Position numbers and translations under genes: made by a program. Below are positions 9,321-18,304 of a stretch of DNA of 64,000 nt, piece by piece. Within the stretch, counting starts at the first letter, position 1. Each line of letters begins with the position of its first letter. The stretch covers positions 1 through 64,000 of the IMG/VR virus record IMGVR_UViG_3300028837_001734, one strand, 5' to 3'. Under the pieces are notes generated by a model, which was given only the letters and a program-made list of their open reading frames with translations, was not told the DNA's origin and searched no databases. This DNA is from a virus.

Positions 9321-10345
9321 TGCCATCAGTTCTTTCTGCTGTACTCTCTAGCATAAATAGATCACCAGAACACCCATTAAACATACTATATTCAAACAAC
9401 CATGAAGCATACAGCGCGACTCTAGCGAAAACTGGTCACAATTTTTATATGCTACAACATCCAAAATTTCATCCATGGGATGCAAAGGAAAGACCGCTCC
9501 CTCCAAATTTTACGTTATTACAGGGACAAGATATCCAACAACAACTCAAAGTAGATATTTCATTTGATCTTGTTATATCACAAAATAGAGTTGATCATTA
9601 TCCAATTATGTCTCAGATAGCAGCACAGTTAAACTGCCCATTATTACAAATGTCACATACATTACCTTGGCCCGATTGGAACGAAGAAACAATCGAGCGA
9701 GTAGGACACTTATCTGCTGATCATGATATTTTTGTCTCTGATTTTTCTACCAATGCATGGTTCCATGACTCTACTGATCCAAATGTCCAGATTATTCATC
9801 ATGGTATGGATACCGATTATTGGAATGGATGGATTGGCGGTGATGGCAAAGTAATGACAGCAGTGTGGGACTATATCCGTAGAGATCGTATCTGTGGATT
9901 CTCTTTGTGGAAAGAAGTAACAGAAGGCTTACAAGTTAATCCATGGGGTGATACTCCAGGCTTATCGAAAGTAGCAGATGGCCCAGATCATTTATTGAAC
10001 TTATATAGAAATGCTTCTGTTTTCCTCAATACTACACTTTGGTCATCTTGCCCATTTTCGCTATTAGAAGCTATGTCAGTTGGATGTCCCATTGTTACTA
10101 CTGCTACTACAATGATGCCAGAATTCATAGAAGATGGTGTTAATGGTTTTATTACTAATGATCCTATTACTATGAAAAACAGATTACGAGAATTAATTAA
10201 CAATCAAAATTTAGCAAAACAGATAGGCGATGCTGGTCGTCAAACGATAATTGAACAATTTGGGCAACAAAGATTCATAGATGAATGGAATGAAGCATTT
10301 TGGAAAGTAGCCAAAAGTCCAACAAGTAGGTGGATTGGGAGATAA
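9320..10345 (+). CDS. GT4-family glycosyltransferase
   Basis: 341 residues. C-terminal features are VFLNTTLWSSCPFSLLEAMSVGCPIV (donor-binding loop with SLLEAMSVGCP) and the following EFIEDGVNGFI, typical of GT4. IIHHGMDTDYW in the middle matches the usual linker element HxGvD. It has a strong ribosome site (GAAGGAGACAAATA) and is third in a tandem run of glycosyltransferases. Confidence 0.85.
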   Translation: MPSVLSAVLSSINRSPEHPLNILYSNNHEAYSATLAKTGHNFYMLQHPKFHPWDAKERPLPPNFTLLQGQDIQQQLKVDISFDLVISQNRVDHYPIMSQIAAQLNCPLLQMSHTLPWPDWNEETIERVGHLSADHDIFVSDFSTNAWFHDSTDPNVQIIHHGMDTDYWNGWIGGDGKVMTAVWDYIRRDRICGFSLWKEVTEGLQVNPWGDTPGLSKVADGPDHLLNLYRNASVFLNTTLWSSCPFSLLEAMSVGCPIVTTATTMMPEFIEDGVNGFITNDPITMKNRLRELINNQNLAKQIGDAGRQTIIEQFGQQRFIDEWNEAFWKVAKSPTSRWIGR

Positions 10346-10348
10346 ATA

Positions 10349-10822
10349 ATGAAATTAAATTTAGGATGTGGAAATGATATAAGAACAGACTATCTTAATA
10401 TAGATTGTCAACCTGTACCTGGTAATGTTCCTCAAGATATTTATAAACAAGGATATATCCAATCATTAGATTGGATTGTTGAAAATGGAACTATCGAAGA
10501 AATAATTGCACTTGATTGTATAGAATATTTGGTAATATCAGATGTTAAAAATACAATTTTGAATTGGACTAAAAAACTAAAACCTGGTGGGACTATAAAA
10601 ATCCTAATGCCAGATTGTTTTGCTATTGCTGTAGCATTTGGGCAAGGACAGTTTAGTATTACCGATTTTTTACAAATGATGTACGGTACACAAAAGGATG
10701 GAGATAGCAGACAATCCGCACTTGACTCCCAGTCATTGTATGATATACTACATGAAGCTGGTTTAACAATCACTAAGAAGAGATTTGAAGGTGTTGCTAT
10801 ATATGTGGAGGCCGTCAAATGA
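10349..10822 (+). CDS. SAM-dependent methyltransferase (class I)
   Basis: 157 residues. N-terminal MKLNLGCGNDIRTDYLNID is the SAM-binding motif I and acidic post-I strand. LKPGGTIKILMPD matches the post-motif III region of small class I methyltransferases. The substrate is not evident. The position within a glycosyltransferase operon suggests sugar or glycan methylation, as inference only. It overlaps the next start by ATGA. Confidence 0.75.
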   Translation: MKLNLGCGNDIRTDYLNIDCQPVPGNVPQDIYKQGYIQSLDWIVENGTIEEIIALDCIEYLVISDVKNTILNWTKKLKPGGTIKILMPDCFAIAVAFGQGQFSITDFLQMMYGTQKDGDSRQSALDSQSLYDILHEAGLTITKKRFEGVAIYVEAVK

Positions 10823-11610
10823 TTGCCACAAATTGTATGACCTGCTGTTTTTTTAATAAATATAAAATGCAAGGCACTGGGTGTATAGCTGGTCAATTTT
10901 GTGTTACAAATAATGATAAGACCTGGGCACCAGGTTGTTGTAGAATGTCTCGGAGTAAACAATGGGCTAAGATAACATCGAACAATGATTTAATAAAGGC
11001 AGCCAGAGAAGAAATATCCTTAAGATTCTCCTTGTTGGTTCTGTTCAATGAACATATTCATACGTTAGAAGATTTACAATTGACAATAGGAACACTGTGG
11101 TATCAGGGATGGGCAACTGAAATAATTGTTGCAGATACAACAGGCTCAAAAAATAGACATGGCTTGTCTACAAATGTTTTTAAATCACATACAAATAAAC
11201 GAAAAATAAATGATGATATACCACCACTATTTTTAGATATCAGTTCAGATACAGAATCTCCAGATAAGATGGAAGAGACAGTACGACGTATATCTCAAAA
11301 AATACATGATAAGCTCTTCATGGTTATACCTGCAGGACAAAAATGTTTCAATATATTATATCTGTGGAAACATATCAAATTACTACAAACAAGAGTCTTA
11401 ATGTGGAAACTTCCTATATGGGTAGGAGATACACCAGTTTCAGAAATAAATACTCCATATGGTTTATATCTAACAGAACCATATAAAACTGTCATACAAA
11501 AAAATAACGATAAATCCTTTCGCAAACAATTAGCGATAGAAGAAGAAGAAACTGGTATTGAATTATCTCTGACTTGTACTGAATGTGGACTCACTAATAA
11601 GGTAGATTGA
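10819..11610 (+). CDS. Cys-rich protein with degenerate GT2-like domain
   Basis: 263 residues. The first 45 contain seven cysteines (CMTCC, C22, C28, CC at about 40-41), suggesting metal binding. Residues 70-115 (LLVLFNEHIHTLEDLQLTIG ... EIIVADTTG) resemble the start of a GT2 glycosyltransferase, but the DxD catalytic region is not recognisable. A CTECG pair lies near the C-terminus. It sits directly upstream of a better GT2 enzyme. It may be a non-catalytic partner; function unknown. Confidence 0.45.
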   Translation: MIATNCMTCCFFNKYKMQGTGCIAGQFCVTNNDKTWAPGCCRMSRSKQWAKITSNNDLIKAAREEISLRFSLLVLFNEHIHTLEDLQLTIGTLWYQGWATEIIVADTTGSKNRHGLSTNVFKSHTNKRKINDDIPPLFLDISSDTESPDKMEETVRRISQKIHDKLFMVIPAGQKCFNILYLWKHIKLLQTRVLMWKLPIWVGDTPVSEINTPYGLYLTEPYKTVIQKNNDKSFRKQLAIEEEETGIELSLTCTECGLTNKVD

Positions 11611-11613
11611 TTC

Positions 11614-12378
11614 ATGCAAGATAAAGAAAAGGTAACAGTCGTTGTAGTTACTCAAAACAATGCAAGTACTATTAAACGAGCAATACAATCAGTTGTTAAT
11701 GGATTACGTCCAGCAGATAAAGTTATTATAGGTGATAATGATAGCAAAGATGGTACATATGAAATACTATGTAATTTATTGGGTGCAGAAAAAGTAACCA
11801 TCGATGGACAAACAGGATTACCACCTGAATTTCGTGGTCAGTTCAATAATATACCAATCCATATTTTTAAACATAGAGAAACTACTAATAGTACCATACT
11901 AAATACAGCTATAAAAATGACACTTAGTGAAACTAGTATTTTTGCTTTTATGGATCCCACAAGCTGGTATGCAGGAGATAAAATTACGCAAGCTATAGCA
12001 GTATTTAATCAATATCCATCCGTAGCTTGTGTCGTAAGTGACTGCGATTTACATCATAAAGATGGTAGAGAAGAACGATTATTTAGACCATCATTTGATA
12101 TGCAACGTATGTTACATGGTTTTCATTATGATAACAATTTCATATTACGTGCACAAATTTTCCCAAAAATAAAAAGTGCATTTAATCCACAAATATCGAC
12201 TTTAGCAGAATATGAATTTTTATTGAGAGTATGCGAAGTTGGCCTAATATATCATATACCAGCACCATTGCATCATAATATCGAACAAGATATTGATATT
12301 AATAAAAGACAAGAAGCAGAAAATAAGATACGTGCTTTTACCATAGAAAGAAGAAAGCGACAAAATCCAAATGGCTAA
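11614..12378 (+). CDS. GT2-family glycosyltransferase
   Basis: 254 residues with the GT-A fold signature: VTVVVVTQNNASTIKRAIQS at the N-terminus, KVIIGDNDSKDGTYEIL (nucleotide-binding aspartates), and IFAFMDPTSWYAGDKI at the place of the usual DxD motif, where only one aspartate is visible. The C-terminal EYEFLLRVCEVG matches the acceptor-side ED/EYxL region. It overlaps the next gene by 8 nt. Confidence 0.75.
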   Translation: MQDKEKVTVVVVTQNNASTIKRAIQSVVNGLRPADKVIIGDNDSKDGTYEILCNLLGAEKVTIDGQTGLPPEFRGQFNNIPIHIFKHRETTNSTILNTAIKMTLSETSIFAFMDPTSWYAGDKITQAIAVFNQYPSVACVVSDCDLHHKDGREERLFRPSFDMQRMLHGFHYDNNFILRAQIFPKIKSAFNPQISTLAEYEFLLRVCEVGLIYHIPAPLHHNIEQDIDINKRQEAENKIRAFTIERRKRQNPNG

Positions 12379-12964
12379 AAAAAGTAAAAATCCAAATCAT
12401 ACTAAGGCTATCAACAGAAAAAAAATAGCATCAGAAGAAATGGCTCAACTTGGCCTTACACTAGATGATAACATAATGACCATAGGATTTATATTTGAAC
12501 ACTTAGGAATATCCCATTTGACATATCTTGGATTTTTATCGTTGAATCAATTATGTAGAGATTTTACTGGTATAGATATTACTTTTTTTTCACAACATCA
12601 AAGTATCCCATGTGTAAAATTATTATGTCCTGTTTTTAATACGAGTGATTTGGCTAGATGGCAAAAACACCCATTAGTAGCAACAAATATTTTAACATGC
12701 TTAGATGCTTTAGATACAAATGCATCAACTATCTACCATTATGCATTTGATCCAGAATTTATCAATGCATCACATTTACCGTCTAGCGATTTACATAAAA
12801 CATTTTGTGACCCAAGAGTAAAAGTGATAGCAAGACATGAAAATCATAGATCACTGATAGAAACAGAATTTGGAATTAAAATATGTGATACGATTGTTCC
12901 CGATTGTGATGCAGTCACATTAGTCAAACTTATTGTAACGGAGGAAAAAAATGCCCAACAATAA
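12371..12964 (+). CDS. hypothetical protein of the glycosyltransferase operon
   Basis: 197 residues with a basic N-terminus (AKKSKNPNHTKAINRKK). No motif recognised with confidence. The phrase IMTIGFIFEHLGISHLTYLG and a C-terminal segment reading KVIARHENHRSLIETEFG could be a Rossmann-like glycosyltransferase-associated fold, but I cannot support it. It is coupled by overlap to both neighbours. Confidence 0.6.
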   Translation: MAKKSKNPNHTKAINRKKIASEEMAQLGLTLDDNIMTIGFIFEHLGISHLTYLGFLSLNQLCRDFTGIDITFFSQHQSIPCVKLLCPVFNTSDLARWQKHPLVATNILTCLDALDTNASTIYHYAFDPEFINASHLPSSDLHKTFCDPRVKVIARHENHRSLIETEFGIKICDTIVPDCDAVTLVKLIVTEEKNAQQ

Positions 12965-13940
12965 CACATCCCCAACCCGAATGGGGAAAAAAGATTTAAT
13001 AGCAGCATTACGAGAAGAAGGGTTTGAAGAAGCTAGTTTGAAAGATGGAGATGGTAATTTCTTGAAAAGACCTATGTTAATAACAAAGTTACAAGAGCAT
13101 AGAGATGGTCAAGAAGCTATTTCTGCGTTATCTCAAGTCGAAGAAAATGATGAAGATATTGGTGTTGCTATTGTACAGCCAGACACAAATAATAAAGAGG
13201 ATGATACTATAAATCAACAATCTCTTGATTCTCCAATCATTGATTCATTAGAAGACATCAATGACGATGAGACAAATGTTATGGAGGAGACGATAGATCC
13301 TAGTAGTCCTGGTTGGACTCAATATGTACTTGGTCAATTTTTAGAAGATGAGGTTGACGGAACTAATCCACGTGTAGAAGGATTGCGTCGTGTTGCAGGC
13401 AAATTAGTTGGAGAATTGGTAGAAGAAGGATGTGATTTGGAAGCCGTACCAACACAAGACAATAATTTCCGTGCATGTACTAAAGCGTGGGGTGTTTTTA
13501 TTACACCGAACGGATTGACCAAAAGATTTGAAGCATTAGCTGATGCAAGTTCTGATAACTGTGTAGAAGATTTCGCAACATATTTGGTGGCTATGGCAGA
13601 CACAAGAGCTAAGGGTAGAATGTTCCGCAATGCATTACATTTGCGCAGAGTTGTATCTGCTGAAGAAGTAAGCAAAACAGTAGCAACAGCTAAAGATATC
13701 CAGAGCGGTGGGCCGATACATGAAGGTCAAATTAGTATGATACGGCTTATAGCAGGTAGACTTGGGGTCTCTATTATTAAATTACTTGATAGTATGGCAA
13801 TCCCATATAAGCTAGATGATAATAGCGGTGATGTTAATTTGAAAACTTTGCAATATACTGATGCCGTATTGGCAGCTAAGAGATTAAGTGAACTTAGAAA
13901 CAGTGATTGTATCCCAAATGATATAAAGGAAGGAGAATAA
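12951..13940 (+). CDS. putative Rad52/RecT-like annealing protein
   Basis: 329 residues. The acidic N-terminal 110 residues are low complexity. Residues 120-245 read like phage single-strand annealing or ssDNA-binding proteins: FRACTKAWGVFITPNGLTKRFEAL, then YLVAMADTRAKGRMFRNALHLRRVVSAEE, recalling the AETRAxxRALR helix. The C-terminus (EGQISMIRLIAGRLG ... AAKRLSELR) resembles the small helical tail domain often attached to such proteins. It lies next to the Whirly-like gene, supporting a recombination or ssDNA role. The assignment is motif resemblance only. Confidence 0.4.
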   Translation: MPNNNTSPTRMGKKDLIAALREEGFEEASLKDGDGNFLKRPMLITKLQEHRDGQEAISALSQVEENDEDIGVAIVQPDTNNKEDDTINQQSLDSPIIDSLEDINDDETNVMEETIDPSSPGWTQYVLGQFLEDEVDGTNPRVEGLRRVAGKLVGELVEEGCDLEAVPTQDNNFRACTKAWGVFITPNGLTKRFEALADASSDNCVEDFATYLVAMADTRAKGRMFRNALHLRRVVSAEEVSKTVATAKDIQSGGPIHEGQISMIRLIAGRLGVSIIKLLDSMAIPYKLDDNSGDVNLKTLQYTDAVLAAKRLSELRNSDCIPNDIKEGE

Positions 13941-13941
13941 A

Positions 13942-14418
13942 ATGAGCACTGAATATCCTGAAGCATATACAATATATAGGGCTAGAACAGATGGCAATGG
14001 TGTAGCTTCTCAGTGGAGTATAGGATCTAAAAGGAATTGTGTTTTTCTAGAAATGTCTAGCCAGAAAGGCAAAAATGACAAAGGTAATGCTATATTTGAT
14101 TGGGATAATAAGATTAGTTTTAAATTAGGTGATTCTGATATTGGAGAAATCTTAGCTGTTTTGATAGGTCGCCAAGAAGGGGTAGGTCCATTTGACATAG
14201 GTAGAGGTAAGCATAAGGGATTATTTCATTCTAATCAAAGTGGTAATGCAGTTCTGTATTTTAGTAGAGACAAATCAGGCAGTCATTTTAATATCTGTTT
14301 AAGTGTCAAAAAGGGGAATGAGCCTATTAGAGTACAGCACACAATCACAAATGGAGAAGCTTGTTTGATCAGTACACTATTGCGTCGTGCTATAGAAATA
14401 ATGTATAAATGGGACTAA
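13942..14418 (+). CDS. Whirly/MRP-like ssDNA-binding protein (predicted)
   Basis: 158 residues that follow the Whirly domain in order: VFLEMSSQ on strand one, FDWDNKISFKLGDSDIGEILAVL matching the plant Whirly YDW-K-xFxLSxxEIG element, a G/H-rich loop, FNICLSVKK, and a C-terminal EACLISTLLRRAIEIMYKW helix ending in Trp. Whirly and kinetoplast MRP proteins bind single-stranded nucleic acid as oligomers. This is the last gene of the plus block; its end overlaps the convergent minus gene by 4 nt. Confidence 0.6.
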   Translation: MSTEYPEAYTIYRARTDGNGVASQWSIGSKRNCVFLEMSSQKGKNDKGNAIFDWDNKISFKLGDSDIGEILAVLIGRQEGVGPFDIGRGKHKGLFHSNQSGNAVLYFSRDKSGSHFNICLSVKKGNEPIRVQHTITNGEACLISTLLRRAIEIMYKWD

Positions 14419-14765
14419 CCGCTATTAGATTGACGATCTTTCTCCATACGTTCCATAAGCGCTTTTAAGACTTGTACATCGGTACGTAGATTACCGACAG
14501 TAGTATTAAGATTCGCAATATTTTCTTGTAATTGAGTCATGTGAGCCGCTATGATCTTCGCATAGCGGTTCATTTCCTTTTCAGTATTGTCTGCATAATT
14601 TGAATTAGCCAATTTAATGCTATCAATATCAGAAGTATGTTTGATTAGAGCGTCTCTGACATGTTGTCTTTCGGCTCCCATAGAAAATGCTGTACCAGCA
14701 ATACCGCTAATAATACCTATGACTAGACCAATCATACCATAAGCAGTTTGTTGTTTTTTAGTCAT
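14415..14765 (-). CDS. membrane-anchored coiled-coil protein
   Basis: 116 residues. One N-terminal membrane segment (about 9-30, MIGLVIGIISGIAGTAFSMG) is followed by a long heptad-rich helix (about 55-110, LQENIANLNTTVGNLRTDVQ). This layout occurs in inner-membrane spanins and other small phage envelope proteins, but no cognate outer-membrane partner is adjacent. It has a strong ribosome site, GGGGGATAAA. Last gene of the minus block. Confidence 0.6.
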   Translation of the reverse strand: MTKKQQTAYGMIGLVIGIISGIAGTAFSMGAERQHVRDALIKHTSDIDSIKLANSNYADNTEKEMNRYAKIIAAHMTQLQENIANLNTTVGNLRTDVQVLKALMERMEKDRQSNSG

Positions 14766-14766
14766 T

Positions 14767-15084
14767 TTATCCCCCTAATTCTATTTGTTCTAACAAATCT
14801 CGTTGCCAATTATCTCGGGTAATGACCAAAACTTTTAACCCGTATTTTCTATAAAAAGCCTTTTTTCTCTCTAACTTATCATCTGTCCTAACTTCCATTA
14901 AACCATCATATTCAATCCATAAGTCATATTCTGGTAAATAAAAATCAGATATACTACGACTAGGTTTAGGTAATCGCTTATGTGATTCATATTGTATATC
15001 ATTAGTTAAAAGCCAATCTGCTACTTCAGCTTCAGATCGAGAATCATAAAGCTCACCATCTAAACCTATTGCCTTTTGCCACAT
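14767..15084 (-). CDS. PD-(D/E)XK / Vsr-like endonuclease
   Basis: 105 residues. The order SEAEVADWL (helical Glu), SDFYLPEYDLWIEYDG (D ... E-x-D core) and a following basic helix ending YGLKVLVIT matches small Vsr/DUF559-type PD-(D/E)XK nucleases found as free-standing phage endonucleases. The role could be homing or DNA repair. It lies just downstream of a terminator, so it may depend on read-through. Confidence 0.6.
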   Translation of the reverse strand: MWQKAIGLDGELYDSRSEAEVADWLLTNDIQYESHKRLPKPSRSISDFYLPEYDLWIEYDGLMEVRTDDKLERKKAFYRKYGLKVLVITRDNWQRDLLEQIELGG

Positions 15085-15092
15085 AAATCACC

Positions 15093-15139
15093 AAAAAAAA
15101 GAGAGGGCTATCCGCGTCGGGTCACGGAACGCCCCCCTC
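15093..15139 (-). terminator. intrinsic terminator after the 15160 gene
   Basis: On the minus strand a GAGGG...CCCTC outer stem with an inner CCGTG/CGCGG helix is followed by eight T residues. Confidence 0.75.
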
Positions 15140-15159
15140 AATCCCTAATCTCTTGTCAT

Positions 15160-15798
15160 TTACAGATATTCAAGTTGGACGTATAATCCGAATGCTTCCT
15201 TCGAACCGATACTAAGTGGCGTTGCTGAAAGACCACAATACCAATCATGTCGTGTCTCTGTTGTATCTGTCCCTGATGGCGACAATCCACCACTACCTGC
15301 ACTACTTAATAGTGGGACAGTAACTCCAGATCCAGATGGAGCTATCCAACCGCTATGACTACCTGGTGCTTCCGCAGTACCACTAGAGCTAACCCCAGAA
15401 CCTCCATTGCAAATCTGAACAACCTGAGTAGTAACACCAGTCGCGCCATTAGTAATAGTAGTCCTGTCGAAAATACGTAATTCACAATTCTGAGTCTTCA
15501 CAGCACTGTCGAAAGTAAATCTAATATTCAGTGTACCTGAATTAATCGCAACCGCAGATGGTTCTACTGCCGTATCACCATTAACAATAACACCAGATGT
15601 TACTGTATCGTATTTACAATTTGTTGCCTGTGGACCTTCTACACTACCATCACTCGCACTGATAAAAGTTGTATCTTGATACTCCCCGACTTGAACCGAA
15701 GTTGCAAATGCTGCACCGAAAAATCCTAAACCAGACGAGTTAAGATCAGTCCAGGTTCCACCACCTTCTCCTGCATAAAAATTAATTTCTGCTGCCAT
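15160..15798 (-). CDS. virion-type protein, paralogue of the 15866 gene
   Basis: 212 residues, Ser/Gly/Thr-rich, no signal peptide. It shares an ordered set of elements with the upstream neighbour: SGLGFFG/SGLGFYG, VGEYQDTTF/IGEYQGHTF, NCKYD/NNKYN, and a common end ETRHDWYCGLSATP ... LEYL. It has its own promoter (15846), a strong AGGAGGTG ribosome site and a terminator, so it is probably made in quantity. It may be a fibre or decoration protein; exact role unknown. Confidence 0.7.
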   Translation of the reverse strand: MAAEINFYAGEGGGTWTDLNSSGLGFFGAAFATSVQVGEYQDTTFISASDGSVEGPQATNCKYDTVTSGVIVNGDTAVEPSAVAINSGTLNIRFTFDSAVKTQNCELRIFDRTTITNGATGVTTQVVQICNGGSGVSSSGTAEAPGSHSGWIAPSGSGVTVPLLSSAGSGGLSPSGTDTTETRHDWYCGLSATPLSIGSKEAFGLYVQLEYL

Positions 15799-15845
15799 AT
15801 CTTACACCTCCTTTCATTCAACTTAAAACACATATATCCAATATA

Positions 15846-15856
15846 TTATACACCAA
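15846..15856 (-). promoter_or_regulatory. late promoter motif GTGTATAAT (P1)
   Basis: Minus-strand TTGGTGTATAATATATT, 48 nt upstream of the 15798 start and immediately after the preceding stop. Confidence 0.7.
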
Positions 15857-15865
15857 TACTAATAA

Positions 15866-16501
15866 TTACAAATATTCCAATTCTACTGTAACACCAAATT
15901 GTTTATCTCCTAATTGTGTTGGTGTACAGCTCATGGCAACATACCAATCATGTCTAGTGCTCAATTCTTCAAATCCACCCTGTCTAACACCATTCAAACC
16001 CGGCGAATCCACCAAAGTGATGTAATTTGACCCAGAGGCACTAAGATCAGACCACTCAGAATCAGTATAAGAACTTTCGACAGTCTGTAATTGACTAGGA
16101 TGTCGTATTTCTGCTGCTTTAAATGTTAAATTTTCCGCTGGTCGTTCTTTATTGGAAGTTGTACCAGTAAAGGTACCATCACAAATCCACAATCTAACAC
16201 GCTGACAATAAATAGCACTCCCATGGGAAAAACGTATATTGGCTGTAGCTAATTCATTTGGTAAATTACTCAAAAGGAGACCTGAACCTTCTTGGCCATG
16301 TATTACACCAGACACGTCATTATATTTATTATTATTACATTCCCACCCTTGCACAGTACCACTTGAATTAGTAACAAATGTATGACCTTGATATTCACCA
16401 ATGACAACTGGATCATCAAATCCATTATCACCATAGAATCCTAAGCCAGAACTTGTACTAACTAAAGTATCCTCACCAGCATACAAATTTCTTGTAGCCA
16501 T
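15866..16501 (-). CDS. virion-type protein, paralogue of the 15160 gene
   Basis: 211 residues. A tandem duplicate of the downstream gene, judged by shared LGFYG, EYQ-x-x-TF, NNKY, STRHDWYVAMSCTP and terminal VELEYL. Ribosome site is AGGAGGAAGTT. A promoter element overlaps the stop of the gene upstream. Likely virion component; function unknown. Confidence 0.7.
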   Translation of the reverse strand: MATRNLYAGEDTLVSTSSGLGFYGDNGFDDPVVIGEYQGHTFVTNSSGTVQGWECNNNKYNDVSGVIHGQEGSGLLLSNLPNELATANIRFSHGSAIYCQRVRLWICDGTFTGTTSNKERPAENLTFKAAEIRHPSQLQTVESSYTDSEWSDLSASGSNYITLVDSPGLNGVRQGGFEELSTRHDWYVAMSCTPTQLGDKQFGVTVELEYL

Positions 16502-16517
16502 AACTTCCTCCTATTAC

Positions 16518-16528
16518 TTATACACATT
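16518..16528 (-). promoter_or_regulatory. late promoter motif GTGTATAAG (P2)
   Basis: Minus-strand AATGTGTATAAGTAAT, overlapping the TAA stop of the 16527-18293 gene and only 17 nt from the 16501 start, giving a very short leader. Confidence 0.65.
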
Positions 16529-18293
16529 AGATCGATATTTCATGAGTTATTGGATCCATATTGCTGCCAGTAATAGTAAAAGAAATTATAATATTTGGCG
16601 TTACAATTTGACTAATTCCACCAGGGCTATTAATATAACCTACAAACTGATTACCAATTGGATAATGAGTATGTGTATCTAAGACAAAAATGATACCAGA
16701 TAATACGAGATGTGTATGGGTATATGGTAAACTTAGTCTCTGATCATGTGTCGTTGTGTTCATATGTGCTCTATGACGATTATTGACTATGAGCCTCATT
16801 CTCAGAGTATTGCAACCAACACCGAGCGTATATGTTTTATTGAACTCATATATCAAATCACTACGATCCGGTATTGGAAAACCAGTATGATTAGTCCCAC
16901 CAACAGTCTCCTGATCTTCTAATTCTTCTGATTCAAATACACCATCTGGTTGATGAAGACCAACCCCTAACCACGTTCTATCAAAACATTTCTGATTATC
17001 TAGACTCATGTCTAAAATAACCTTTTTTCTTAAATATTCTGTAGGATTATGTACAGTACTAATAACAATGCCAGGATCATCTTGAGCACTATTATAACGG
17101 ACATCTCTCTGTAATCTTAACGCTTCTGGATTAGAAAGCGGAGTTTTAATGGTGACAGTACCAGCAACATTAACAGTCCCGGCTTCACCATTTTCAGCAT
17201 CAGGTATATCTGTAATATTCAATATTGTATCACTAATAAGATATGATCCATAATTATAACCTTTTGTCGGTATCGATGGAATAATATATCCACCATTTTG
17301 CTGCATGGCACCAGCGGTCATATTAACATGATATTCACCACCGACAGTTTGTACCGGTATTAAATTAACAACAGAATTAAGTTCCGTTAATGATCTGTAT
17401 TCATTTTGATCTCCGATAGTACCATCATGGTATGCATTGTCTCCATTTAAAGAGTTAAGTGCCTCTAATGCAGATAAAACTGTACATTTATGAACAAATG
17501 TGCCCCATTCATCAAAATTAGAAGCTAATGTTTGTGGATGACCATCTGGTCCAGTGTCTGGAAAGAATCCACTGTCTAATCTAGCATATAACGTAAAATT
17601 CTCTGCACTAACAAGATCAAAATCTATCTCTGCTTTAGTAGCAAGATCTTGAGCAGCAATGCTCAATGAAGCTATTAAAACTCTCAGAGCCTGTGGCATA
17701 CCAATATATGAAAATATTAATTTATTAGCAAAAAGTTGACTCATTTGATCTACTGTCACGCCGTTGAATGTTGGATAATGATAAGTATTTTGAACCCGAC
17801 CAGTATTTGAATTAACCGTAGGAGTATTAAGCCAATCACTAGGAATTTCAGATAATAATGGATAAATATCAGACATGCCAAAATAAACAGTATTACCCTC
17901 TAAATCCATCATCGGTATAGATATATCTACTGCTGGAGTAATAGTCCCAGGATCATCAAGACCTGCATGAACCAATAATAATAATGCTATACCATATGAC
18001 ATCCTAGAAAATGTATCAATAATTCCAAGAAGATGTCCAGGATGATTATATTCTATACCTGGATTACCAACCCCAAGACCATCGTATGTCGTAGATACTG
18101 TATAAGGATTAACAGTAATATCCCTATACTCATAGGGATCAAAACCAATTGACGGAGCAGATAATGTAGTCGGATTAGGATATAGAGGACCCTGTATACC
18201 ACCACATAAATATCCTCTTTGAGTAATAAAGCCTTGATATCCCTGAGCATAAAGACTAACCAGTTTATTTTCCTCTATAATACCGATAGCCAT
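16527..18293 (-). CDS. tail/fibre-region structural protein
   Basis: 588 residues, rich in Thr, Asn, Gly and Pro, with no signal peptide. The C-terminal 140 residues contain a distinct beta-rich region (YTHTHLVLSGIIFVLDTHTHYP). No family recognised. It is preceded by AAGGAGATATTAA and lies in an uninterrupted run of distal-tail genes after the tape measure. Confidence 0.65.
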   Translation of the reverse strand: MAIGIIEENKLVSLYAQGYQGFITQRGYLCGGIQGPLYPNPTTLSAPSIGFDPYEYRDITVNPYTVSTTYDGLGVGNPGIEYNHPGHLLGIIDTFSRMSYGIALLLLVHAGLDDPGTITPAVDISIPMMDLEGNTVYFGMSDIYPLLSEIPSDWLNTPTVNSNTGRVQNTYHYPTFNGVTVDQMSQLFANKLIFSYIGMPQALRVLIASLSIAAQDLATKAEIDFDLVSAENFTLYARLDSGFFPDTGPDGHPQTLASNFDEWGTFVHKCTVLSALEALNSLNGDNAYHDGTIGDQNEYRSLTELNSVVNLIPVQTVGGEYHVNMTAGAMQQNGGYIIPSIPTKGYNYGSYLISDTILNITDIPDAENGEAGTVNVAGTVTIKTPLSNPEALRLQRDVRYNSAQDDPGIVISTVHNPTEYLRKKVILDMSLDNQKCFDRTWLGVGLHQPDGVFESEELEDQETVGGTNHTGFPIPDRSDLIYEFNKTYTLGVGCNTLRMRLIVNNRHRAHMNTTTHDQRLSLPYTHTHLVLSGIIFVLDTHTHYPIGNQFVGYINSPGGISQIVTPNIIISFTITGSNMDPITHEISI

Positions 18294-18304
18294 TTAATAT
18301 CTCC

